Below, piece after piece: positions 1-6,140 of a stretch of DNA of 7,923 bases. Position numbers and translations under genes: made by a program. The stretch is from Thermoplasmatales archaeon ex4484_6. GTDB lineage: Archaea > Thermoplasmatota > Penumbrarchaeia > Penumbrarchaeales > Penumbrarchaeaceae. The stretch covers positions 1 through 7,923 of the forward strand of contig NJDO01000081.1 of NCBI GenBank assembly GCA_002254385.1, in the 5' to 3' direction. The first letter of the stretch is position 1. Each line of letters begins with the position of its first letter. The notes beneath the pieces are model-generated. The model was given only the letters and a program-made list of their open reading frames with translations. It did not search any database and was not told the origin of the DNA.

Positions 1-1
1 C

Positions 2-1405
2 AGCCTTGATATATTCTCGGAGTTCAGAGCCATACTGGCAGGGGCCAACGGTTCCCTGATGCATCTGGGTATCGGACCGATAGTCACCGGGTCCATTATC
101 ATGCAGCTGTTCTCCGGGGCGAAGATAATCAACCTGGATCTCCAGAAGGCCGAGGACAAGGCCATCTACCAGGGCGTTCAGAAGATACTCGTCCTCGTCA
201 TGATATTCGTCGAGGCCATTCCCCAGGTGTACGGATACCTGACACCGGCCGACTCCGGATGGATGGGGGATATCGGACTCGGATGGGCAAGAATGGTCAT
301 CATCGTCCAGCTTGTGTTCGGTTCCTACCTCGTGTTCCTCATGGATGAGGTCGTATCCAAATGGGGTATCGGCTCCGGCATATCCATGTTCATCGCCGCA
401 GGTGTATCCCAGGCGATCTTCCAGGGGACCCTTTCATGGATACCCCTGGGTGAAAAGACGGCAAGCCAGTACAATCTCGACAGATTGGTATCGACCTATC
501 CGGATATACCGGCAGGAGCCATACCCAAAACGTGGTACATCCTAGACAATCTATCGGGAGGTTTGCGTGATCTCACGTCCGGGGGATTCGAGACCATATT
601 CCTCTCTCCTCCCAACCCCCTGATAGCGCTGCTCTCGACCACATTGATATTCTTCGTGGTGGCGTACGCCGAATCCACCCAGATAGAGCTGCCCCTCTCC
701 CACGCAAGAGCCAGGGGGGCCAGGGGGAGATATCCCATACGCCTCATATATGCATCCAACATACCCGTCATCCTGATGTCCGCACTGCTCGCGAACATCA
801 ACATGTTCTCGCTCCTGCTCTGGAATCATGAGAAGATCTCCACCATACCCATACTGGGCCATAACTGGAGGCTGGGGTTCTACGATGTGGGATCCACCTC
901 GCCGTCCGGAGGACTCGCCTGGTACGTTTCAAGGGTCAACGGTCTGCAGTCGTGGCTGCTTCCCCTCATCAACTGGGACAGGTACAGGGGATACGTTGGG
1001 GATCACGAATACTGGCAGGTAGGGGTACATGTCCTGGTATACGTTACTCTGATGGTGGTGGGGTCCGTACTTTTCGCCAAGTTCTGGATAGAGACCACCA
1101 ACATGGGGCCGGAGGCTGTAGCGAAGCAGATCCAGAGCTCCGGGATGAGAATACCCGGATTCAGACGCGACCCGAGGGTGCTCAAAAAGGTCCTCAACAG
1201 ATACATTCCCACGGTAACCGTCATATCGGGCGCTTTCGTGGGAATACTTGCCGCCATGGCAGACATGGTGGGTACCGTGGGGTCCACCTCGGGGACCGGG
1301 GTCCTGCTCACCGTCGGCATCATGATCCGTCTGTACGAGGAGATAGGCAAGGAACAGATGATGGAGATGCATCCCGTTCTCAGGGGCTTCTTTGGCCGCG
1401 AGTGA
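2..1405 (+). CDS. secY: Protein translocase subunit SecY (5'-truncated by window)
   Basis: This is the channel-forming subunit of the Sec61/SecY translocon, which moves unfolded proteins across, or laterally into, the cell membrane. The frame is open from base 2, and its first codons already match archaeal SecY just before the plug helix, so the ATG at 59 is internal. The fragment has 467 residues; about 50 residues with TM1 are missing. Visible family marks are the TM2 signature LGIGPIVTGSIIMQLF (residues 22-37), DEVVSKWGIGSGISMFIAAG at TM4-5 (115-134), and the basic cytoplasmic loop with LPLSHARARGARGRYPIRL (230-248) leading into TM7 (SNIPVIL). Further marks are the loop FWIETTNMGP (361-370), RRDPRVLKKVLNRYIP (388-403) before TM9, and GTGVLLTVGIMIRLYEEI in TM10. 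The extracellular TM5-6 and TM7-8 loops are clearly longer than in Methanocaldococcus SecY as remembered. The C-terminus is complete. Identity is near certain. Confidence 0.97.
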   Translation, partial: SLDIFSEFRAILAGANGSLMHLGIGPIVTGSIIMQLFSGAKIINLDLQKAEDKAIYQGVQKILVLVMIFVEAIPQVYGYLTPADSGWMGDIGLGWARMVIIVQLVFGSYLVFLMDEVVSKWGIGSGISMFIAAGVSQAIFQGTLSWIPLGEKTASQYNLDRLVSTYPDIPAGAIPKTWYILDNLSGGLRDLTSGGFETIFLSPPNPLIALLSTTLIFFVVAYAESTQIELPLSHARARGARGRYPIRLIYASNIPVILMSALLANINMFSLLLWNHEKISTIPILGHNWRLGFYDVGSTSPSGGLAWYVSRVNGLQSWLLPLINWDRYRGYVGDHEYWQVGVHVLVYVTLMVVGSVLFAKFWIETTNMGPEAVAKQIQSSGMRIPGFRRDPRVLKKVLNRYIPTVTVISGAFVGILAAMADMVGTVGSTSGTGVLLTVGIMIRLYEEIGKEQMMEMHPVLRGFFGRE

Positions 1406-1482
1406 CAGCGAAGCGGCTGAAGAAATGGGCGGGCAACCCGGGAGATATCCTGCTCCGATCGATGTTTAGACGTATTTCCTGC

Positions 1483-1492
1483 GTTCCGGAAC
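1483..1492. promoter_or_regulatory. 10-bp palindrome GTTCCGGAAC upstream of TATA
   Basis: GTTCCGGAAC is perfectly self-complementary and ends 18 bases before the TATA-like box of the following membrane protein gene. A dimeric regulator could bind at such a position. There is only one copy here, and a palindrome of this size can occur by chance, so the assignment is tentative. Confidence 0.25.
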
Positions 1493-1510
1493 CATCCCGA
1501 ACAATATAAC

Positions 1511-1518
1511 CTTTAAAT
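1511..1518 (+). promoter_or_regulatory. TATA-like box for membrane protein gene
   Basis: CTTTAAAT resembles the archaeal TATA consensus. Its centre predicts transcription starting near 1540, leaving a leader of about 20 bases before the ATG at 1560. The in-frame TTG at 1518 lies inside this box, so it cannot be the start codon of a transcript made from it. Confidence 0.6.
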
Positions 1519-1548
1519 TGCAGTTAGAACATGTACATCGGGTTCCAC

Positions 1549-1554
1549 GGGGGG
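1549..1554 (+). promoter_or_regulatory. G-run ribosome-binding site
   Basis: A run of six G lies five bases before the ATG at 1560. It can pair, with G-U wobble, to the CCUCC core of the 16S rRNA 3' end. This supports 1560 as the start over the upstream in-frame TTG. Confidence 0.5.
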
Positions 1555-1559
1555 TCTAC

Positions 1560-2771
1560 ATGAGGTTTCGTTCCGCCATCGCATCCCTGATCATTCTTGT
1601 GATTCTGTCTGCTCCCTTGCTGGTCTCTCTCCCATCAGATGCGATCACACACGATAACTACGAGGTTCCACCGGGTGCACCCATACCGCTGAAACTGGAG
1701 GATATGGACAAGAAAGGGGACGTATTGAAATTGACAATCGTCTTCAAGGGAACCTCCTCCGAGAACTTCGTTCCGAGACCGATAGATATAGTGATCCTCG
1801 ACAAATCCCAGGCCGACAGGATCCCTCGGTTCGATATAGCCAAGCAGCAGGGTTTTTTTGTAAGGGAGAACGTTTCAGTGAGATTCGAGGAGGAGATCAC
1901 CTGTCCATCCGACGGGCAGAAATCCATAATGTTCTACAATCACATGAAAGAGGGGGATCAGGATGACTGGGATAACGCCACGGTCAAGATAAAGATTGAC
2001 TACCATGTGGAGAACGTCAAGGAGGAGAGCGGGCCGAATATCCTCAAATGGGTTATCGTGTTCTTCCTGACAGCCTTCGCCATAACCGCCATTGTTCTGT
2101 CGGTACTCTATTTCAAAAGGAGGTCGAGGGACGCAAGGATGTTCTTCGATACCGAGAAGGGGGCCTACTACGTTTTCAAGTCCATTCTGGATGACAGGAT
2201 ATATTACTTCGATGGGAACCAGTATTCCCAGCTCTACAATTCGAATTCACTGGACGAGTATGATTACCTTGGAACGGCAACCCGCATCGGGGGTCCCGTC
2301 ATGCCGCCGGACAACCTCGGAATGGAAGCTGCGATCACCACGCCGATGGGCGAGCAGATGATGCTCTCCCCACCCGTGGCAGGGACACCGGCTCCTGTCG
2401 ACCTTTCCTCGATGGAAGCCGTTCCGGTGGCACCCCCGCCGGCCGAACCCGGGCAGCCCCGGGAGGGAGCGGAAGACCTGTTCGCAGCGGCTCCCCCCAT
2501 CGAAGAGACGGGAGAGGCGGTCCCCGCGGAGCAGGAGACCGCCATCCCCGAAGAGGCCGCACCGTCGGAGATCCCCTCCGAAGCTCCCGTATCCGACCGG
2601 ACATCGGCGGAGGAGGGATCGGAGGGACCCGCGGAGGAGGCTATCCCCCAGGACGGGGCATCCCCTCCGGAAGAAGACGGCACCCCGGAAACCGGTGCGG
2701 AAGAGAACACCGTCAAGGATGGAGAGGGAAGCGGCAACGGGAACGGAGCTTCACAAGCCGAAACGTCGTGA
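1560..2771 (+). CDS. Unrecognised single-pass membrane protein with acidic cytoplasmic tail
   Basis: This 403-residue protein matches no family I can name. Residues 1-29 look like a signal peptide: Arg-rich start, hydrophobic core, then SLPSDAI. Residues about 30-158 alternate hydrophobic and polar positions (for example LKLTIVF, IDIVILD, NATVKIKIDYHV), as expected of an extracellular beta-sandwich, with sequons at N104 and N139. One membrane span (about 162-185) is followed by KRRSR, giving an N-out/C-in topology. Residues 200-238 are tyrosine-rich (eight Tyr) and hold repeated short aromatic strands. From about 262 to the end the tail is low-complexity Pro/Glu/Ala/Gly, with 32 acidic and 3 basic residues. 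The start at 1560 is chosen because the signal peptide begins there, a G-run lies five bases upstream, and the TATA box covers the longer TTG start. The layout recalls translocon-associated (TRAP-like) or p24/GOLD proteins, and the gene follows secY; both links are inference. It is a real gene of unknown function. Confidence 0.85.
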   Translation: MRFRSAIASLIILVILSAPLLVSLPSDAITHDNYEVPPGAPIPLKLEDMDKKGDVLKLTIVFKGTSSENFVPRPIDIVILDKSQADRIPRFDIAKQQGFFVRENVSVRFEEEITCPSDGQKSIMFYNHMKEGDQDDWDNATVKIKIDYHVENVKEESGPNILKWVIVFFLTAFAITAIVLSVLYFKRRSRDARMFFDTEKGAYYVFKSILDDRIYYFDGNQYSQLYNSNSLDEYDYLGTATRIGGPVMPPDNLGMEAAITTPMGEQMMLSPPVAGTPAPVDLSSMEAVPVAPPPAEPGQPREGAEDLFAAAPPIEETGEAVPAEQETAIPEEAAPSEIPSEAPVSDRTSAEEGSEGPAEEAIPQDGASPPEEDGTPETGAEENTVKDGEGSGNGNGASQAETS

Positions 2772-2809
2772 GACGCGATCAGGGAAGGGCTCCCGGGCCC
2801 CATAAAAGG

Positions 2810-2816
2810 TATTTAA
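2810..2816 (+). promoter_or_regulatory. TATA-like box, probably giving a leaderless transcript
   Basis: TATTTAA is centred near 2813, about 26 bases before the ATG at 2839, the usual archaeal distance from TATA box to transcription start. The transcript would therefore begin at or next to the start codon. There is no Shine-Dalgarno sequence before 2839, which agrees with leaderless translation. An overlapping A-rich stretch at 2802-2807 is an alternative box that would leave a leader of a few bases. Confidence 0.55.
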
Positions 2817-2838
2817 CCCATTGAACCAATTAACCGGC

Positions 2839-5800
2839 ATGATGCGGGTTTCTCGAAAAAAGGATTTTACATACTCTCTGGGCCTCATTCTGACGGCCCT
2901 TCTTCTTTGGAACGCTTCCATCGAACATATGATGCGTGACACCGGAGGAGTATCGGCGTCAGCCACCCTTCCTCCGCCTGCATCCGGAAACTGGACCGTC
3001 ACGGGTAACGAGACCTATCGTGACATGGAAATAGTTGTAAACGGAAACCTCACGATCTCGGGCTCATTGACACTGGAGAACGTGACCCTTCTCATAAACG
3101 GGTCCTCCTCGGGACCGGGGAAGCTGCTGGTCAGGGGTGGAGGTGCATTCACAATGAGGAACGGCTCCAGCCTGTCCGGTTGGAACAACAGCGGGTTCTT
3201 CTTCGAGGCCCGGAATGGCTCCAGGATAGAGATCAATGCATCAACCGTTTCCGGGTGCGGGCTTCCCATGTCCACCATAAAGAAAAGCGGGATGTATTCG
3301 GAGTCCGGAAGCTTCCTTCTGATAAACAGTGAAGTGAAGGGGGGAGGATCCGGACTTGTCGGTGTCAACGCGCGCTTCGATGTTGTGGATTCGGTCATAT
3401 CGAACGTGGCGGAGAATGGAATACTCATCAGGGATGGTTCGGTCCTTGAAGCTCTCCGTCTGAACCTGACGGCATGTCAGGAAGTGGGGATCCGGTCCGA
3501 GGATTCCTCCGCCAACATGACCTTCACCCGGTTCGAGAGCTGCACCGGGGCCGTGGCGATCACAAGATCCACATTCATGATGAGAGACTGTTCAATCTAT
3601 GCCATGGGAGAACATGCGATTGCCGCCTACACATCAACCATCGATCTCATCGACTGTTATTCTCCGTCTCCGGGCATGGATGATCTCTTCGTAGGACAGC
3701 TAAGCGGACCATCCGATGTAGATCTCCTCAACACGACCCTTTCAGTCATCGTTGTGGAGGATGATGCCACCACGGTCAGGGAAGCCTACAGATTCGACAT
3801 ACACGTGACCACCAACGGCGGACTGCCCGCCGCATCCGCCGATGTTGAGGTGAAGGATCGAACCGGGAAGAGGGAGAAGCAGGATCTGACAGACGATACC
3901 GGATGGATCCTCGACATTCCGGTGGTCTCCCTGATCCACAACAGAACGGGGACCTTTTCAATGGACCCCCACACGCTTTCCGTATCCTACGAGGGGGCGG
4001 CAAGATCAAGGGAATTCAATGCCAGCGGTTCGCATTATACATCGATCTCCGCCATCCTTTCGGAGCCCATCATCGAATTCCTGTCCCCGAAGAACGGTTC
4101 CTGGCTCTCCGACAGATCGATAGAGATCAAGGGCAGGATATCGGATCCGCGTCCGCTGACCTATCTATCCATGTTCATAGACAGGGGGCCCGAGGTCCCC
4201 ATCACACCAAGAAAGGATTTCCGGATACCCATACAGTTCGGTTCCGATGGCGAACATGTTCTCAGGATGAGGGCCATGAACGATGACGGCAGGATCTCCG
4301 AGAACAGACTCTTTTTCGGTATCGACACCATCCCGCCCGGCCTGACCGTGTCATATCCGGAGGATGGAACGCTGACGAACTCCTCGCAGATGGTGATCCG
4401 GGGGACCTGTGATCCCGACTCCGATCTGTTCATCCAGGGGGAGAACGTACCGCACGGGAACGGCAGTTTCTCCTTCATCATTCTCCTTCAGGAAGGAACG
4501 AACACGATCGAAATAAGGGCCGTTGACAGGGCAAACAACGAGAAGGTCGTTTACAGGACCGTTAAGCTCGACTCCTCACCACCCACGGTGATGATATTCT
4601 CTCCCACGAACGGAACCAAGACCAGGTACGACTGGATAGACGTGAAGGGTGCGGTTTCCCATGATACCGTGGAATTGTTCGTGAACGGAGTGAGCGTGGA
4701 TTTCGATCTCAGAGGCTTTTCCCACAGGGTGACCGGATTGACAGAGGGGCAGAACAGGATATGGGTAAAGGCCGTTGACGGTACCGGGTCCACCAGAACG
4801 GCATATGTATGGATCGAGGTGGACTCCGTTCCGCCCCTGCTCGAGGTTTCGGATATTCCCGCCTATACTAACAGGAAGGACCTCATCATAACGGGGAGAA
4901 CCGAGAGGGGAGCCGTGGTCCAGGTGAACGGGATGCCGGCCGATATCAACGGGACACAGTTCCACTTCGCTGCCGCACTCTACCAGGGGAGGAACAATAT
5001 CTCGATCACGGCATCTGACGAGGTGGAGAATTCCATAACGCTCTACTTCGATGTCATGCTGGACCTGGAGCCCCCCACGTTCGAATCCATCAGGCCCCTG
5101 GACAGGTCCACGTTCACACGCATGGTGGTGCAGGTGCACGGAGAGGTGTTCGATGATACGGGGATCAGGGCCATCAGGGGGTACAACGATTCCGGACCGG
5201 GTACCCTTCTTTCCACCACCGGCTCGTTCGATTGGGTCATCACCCTCTCCCCGGGTGAGAACGTGTTCAGACTGGAAGCCGAGGATCTCGCTTCCAACAT
5301 CAGAACGACCGAACTGCATTACACCTACGACAACTCCCCGGCAAATGATGTGAATCCCCCCACGATCTTCATAGTCAACCCTCTGGACAACGAAACCCTT
5401 CAGGAGGGGCTCATCAGGGTAAACGGTACATCCCGGGACGACAGGGGCATAGCCGGTGTGATGGTGCGCGTGGACGACGGTGAGTGGATACGGGCCCTTG
5501 GCACGGAAAACTGGGAAGTGGAACTGAACCTCACCCCCGGCGTTTACCTCATCGAGGCCGTGGCGGAGGATACGGTAGGCAACAGAAGGTACGACCATGT
5601 CAGGATCATCGTCGTTCACAGGGGGGACGGAGGACAGGAAACCGGAGAAAAGAGCAGCATAACGGGAACGATGGTGACCGTTCTGGCCGTGTTGATACTG
5701 CTGAGCCTCATCGCCGTCATCTACCTTTTCATGAGGAACAGAAAGCTGAGGGAGGAATGGCAGGAAGAGCTGTCCCGGGCAAGGGAGCGGCCCGCCACCG

Positions 5801-5949
5801 GAAGGAGGAAGAGACCGAGAATGCATGAGAATGGAAAGGGAGGTCCTTTCGACAGGGAAATACAGGGGAAACCGCTGCGGTCCGAAAGGGACCGGGCGGA
5901 GAGGAGAGATATCCGACCGGCGGATCGGAGGGACCGATTCGGAAGGTGA
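2839..5949 (+). CDS. Surface protein: parallel beta-helix, tandem Ig-like domains, membrane anchor, basic tail
   Basis: This 1036-residue type-I membrane protein was probably built for the cell surface. Residues 1-40 contain a basic n-region (RVSRKK) and a hydrophobic stretch, read as a signal peptide. Residues about 62-275 form coils of close to 22 residues, typical of right-handed parallel beta-helices. Residues 310-408 look like a carboxypeptidase-regulatory or Ig-like linker domain. Residues 409-926 hold about six Ig-like repeats resembling glucodextranase domain B, with recurring VNG, EGxNxIxxxAxD and SxPP boundaries. A membrane span lies at 942-965, followed by a 71-residue Arg-rich tail (25 basic, 14 acidic). 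About 25 N-X-S/T sequons suggest heavy glycosylation. No catalytic motif is evident, so adhesion, matrix or sugar binding are possible but unproven roles. ATG 2839 is chosen over the in-frame TTG at 2821 because that codon lies only five bases past the TATA box; ATG 2842 is also possible. Confidence 0.88.
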   Translation: MMRVSRKKDFTYSLGLILTALLLWNASIEHMMRDTGGVSASATLPPPASGNWTVTGNETYRDMEIVVNGNLTISGSLTLENVTLLINGSSSGPGKLLVRGGGAFTMRNGSSLSGWNNSGFFFEARNGSRIEINASTVSGCGLPMSTIKKSGMYSESGSFLLINSEVKGGGSGLVGVNARFDVVDSVISNVAENGILIRDGSVLEALRLNLTACQEVGIRSEDSSANMTFTRFESCTGAVAITRSTFMMRDCSIYAMGEHAIAAYTSTIDLIDCYSPSPGMDDLFVGQLSGPSDVDLLNTTLSVIVVEDDATTVREAYRFDIHVTTNGGLPAASADVEVKDRTGKREKQDLTDDTGWILDIPVVSLIHNRTGTFSMDPHTLSVSYEGAARSREFNASGSHYTSISAILSEPIIEFLSPKNGSWLSDRSIEIKGRISDPRPLTYLSMFIDRGPEVPITPRKDFRIPIQFGSDGEHVLRMRAMNDDGRISENRLFFGIDTIPPGLTVSYPEDGTLTNSSQMVIRGTCDPDSDLFIQGENVPHGNGSFSFIILLQEGTNTIEIRAVDRANNEKVVYRTVKLDSSPPTVMIFSPTNGTKTRYDWIDVKGAVSHDTVELFVNGVSVDFDLRGFSHRVTGLTEGQNRIWVKAVDGTGSTRTAYVWIEVDSVPPLLEVSDIPAYTNRKDLIITGRTERGAVVQVNGMPADINGTQFHFAAALYQGRNNISITASDEVENSITLYFDVMLDLEPPTFESIRPLDRSTFTRMVVQVHGEVFDDTGIRAIRGYNDSGPGTLLSTTGSFDWVITLSPGENVFRLEAEDLASNIRTTELHYTYDNSPANDVNPPTIFIVNPLDNETLQEGLIRVNGTSRDDRGIAGVMVRVDDGEWIRALGTENWEVELNLTPGVYLIEAVAEDTVGNRRYDHVRIIVVHRGDGGQETGEKSSITGTMVTVLAVLILLSLIAVIYLFMRNRKLREEWQEELSRARERPATGRRKRPRMHENGKGGPFDREIQGKPLRSERDRAERRDIRPADRRDRFGR
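3022..3663 (+). repeat. Beta-helix coil repeats (protein level)
   Basis: Within the surface protein, residues 171-192, 193-215, 216-237 and 238-259 align as successive coils of 22, 23, 22 and 22 residues. Less regular coils lie before and after them. Each coil ends in a Ser/Cys-containing turn after hydrophobic strands such as FDVVDSVI and MTFTRFESC. This matches the NosD-like or pectate-lyase-like right-handed beta-helix fold. The DNA itself is not strongly repeated. Confidence 0.6.
4063..5616 (+). repeat. Six tandem Ig-like domain repeats (protein level)
   Basis: Residues about 409-497, 498-580, 581-664, 665-743, 744-831 and 839-926 of the surface protein are homologous units of roughly 80-90 residues. 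Each opens with a PP-x-hydrophobic strand and a P-x-D/N-G/N turn. Later come I/V-x-G-x, often V-N-G, then L-x-x-G-x-N and A-x-D-x-x-x-N. This is the pattern of glucodextranase domain B/Ig-like surface modules. The copies have diverged too far for recent duplication to be evident. Confidence 0.7.
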
Positions 5950-6087
5950 GCCACCTGGAACGGGGGATGGAGATGCCTTCGGCTTTCCGCGAGGAGGATC
6001 GCCGGCAGGTGATAGGATCACAGATAAGTGATGTTCCTGCGTGTCCAAACACGGTAAACGAGGATGCTCAATGCTGACATCCACTGC

Positions 6088-6096
6088 AAATAAATA
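6088..6096 (+). promoter_or_regulatory. TATA-like box for asnS
   Basis: AAATAAATA is the most A/T-rich run in the gap. Its centre predicts transcription from about 6118-6119, giving a leader of about 22 bases to ATG 6141, or only about 10 to ATG 6129. Confidence 0.5.
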
Positions 6097-6130
6097 CAGG
6101 ACCCGCAATCAAGGGCCGGAAACGGAACAT

Positions 6131-6137
6131 GGTGATC
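6131..6137 (+). promoter_or_regulatory. Ribosome-binding site deciding the asnS start
   Basis: GGTGATC equals the 3' half of the full anti-Shine-Dalgarno complement GGAGGTGATC and ends three bases before ATG 6141. The other in-frame ATG, at 6129, overlaps the beginning of this element and has no comparable site of its own. The downstream secreted-protein gene has a nearly identical arrangement (GGTGTTCCC before its ATG). Confidence 0.45.
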
Positions 6138-6140
6138 CCC

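Larger units (their letters stand above)
1406..1559. other. Intergenic region secY to membrane protein gene
   Basis: This 154-base gap contains no supportable gene or tRNA. It holds a small hairpin (CGGG-CAA-CCCG, 1430-1440) and a weakly T-rich stretch (about 1465-1478) that could help end the secY transcript. It also holds a perfect 10-base palindrome (1483-1492), a TATA-like box (1511-1518) and a G-run ribosome-binding site. The downstream gene is therefore probably transcribed on its own, although read-through from secY cannot be excluded. Confidence 0.6.
5950..6140. other. Intergenic region with clustered short stem-loops and asnS promoter
   Basis: This 191-base gap contains no convincing gene. 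It holds consecutive potential stem-loops: GCAGG/CCTGC (6005-6009 with 6036-6040) enclosing ATCAC/GTGAT (6017-6021 with 6028-6032), then CGTGT/ACACG (6040-6053), then GGATG/CATCC (6062-6066 with 6078-6082). A further hairpin, AGGTG/CACCT (5944-5955 region), covers the preceding stop codon. The TATA box and ribosome-binding site of asnS follow. The hairpins may form the 3' end of the surface-protein mRNA, or they may be chance. Confidence 0.4.

Noticed and set aside
1518..1559. Longer TTG start for the membrane protein
   Set aside because: The TTG lies within the TATA box and upstream of any transcript from it, and it would put unrelated residues before a good signal peptide.
2787..2800. GGGC/GCCC hairpin as a terminator
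   Set aside because: The stem is four to five pairs and no T-run follows; it merges into the next promoter.
2264..2803. Minus-strand Ser/Gly/Pro-rich frame opposite the acidic tail
   Set aside because: Its low-complexity composition is just the complement of the Pro/Glu/Ala-rich tail codons.
2821..2838. TTG start for the surface protein
   Set aside because: It is only five bases after the TATA box, and ATG 2839 fits the transcription start distance.
2855..2862. A-AAA-AAG heptamer in the correct phase for -1 frameshifting
   Set aside because: Slipping would give a stop after about 26 codons, no supporting downstream structure was seen, and the Arg-Lys-Lys codons fit a normal signal-peptide start.
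5825..6031. Small plus-strand frame overlapping the end of the surface-protein gene
   Set aside because: It has no ribosome-binding site, its composition merely echoes the Arg-rich tail in another frame, and it has no recognisable product.
6028..6077. Possible C/D box guide RNA (GTGATGT ... CTGA)
   Set aside because: Box C has a mismatch, no terminal stem brings the boxes together, and internal C'/D' boxes are not evident.
4576..6108. Long open frame of 510 codons on the minus strand
   Set aside because: It lies opposite the surface-protein gene, has no recognisable domain, signal or promoter, and reads as repetitive Gly/His/Arg/Pro text. It is the expected shadow of G+C-rich coding sequence.
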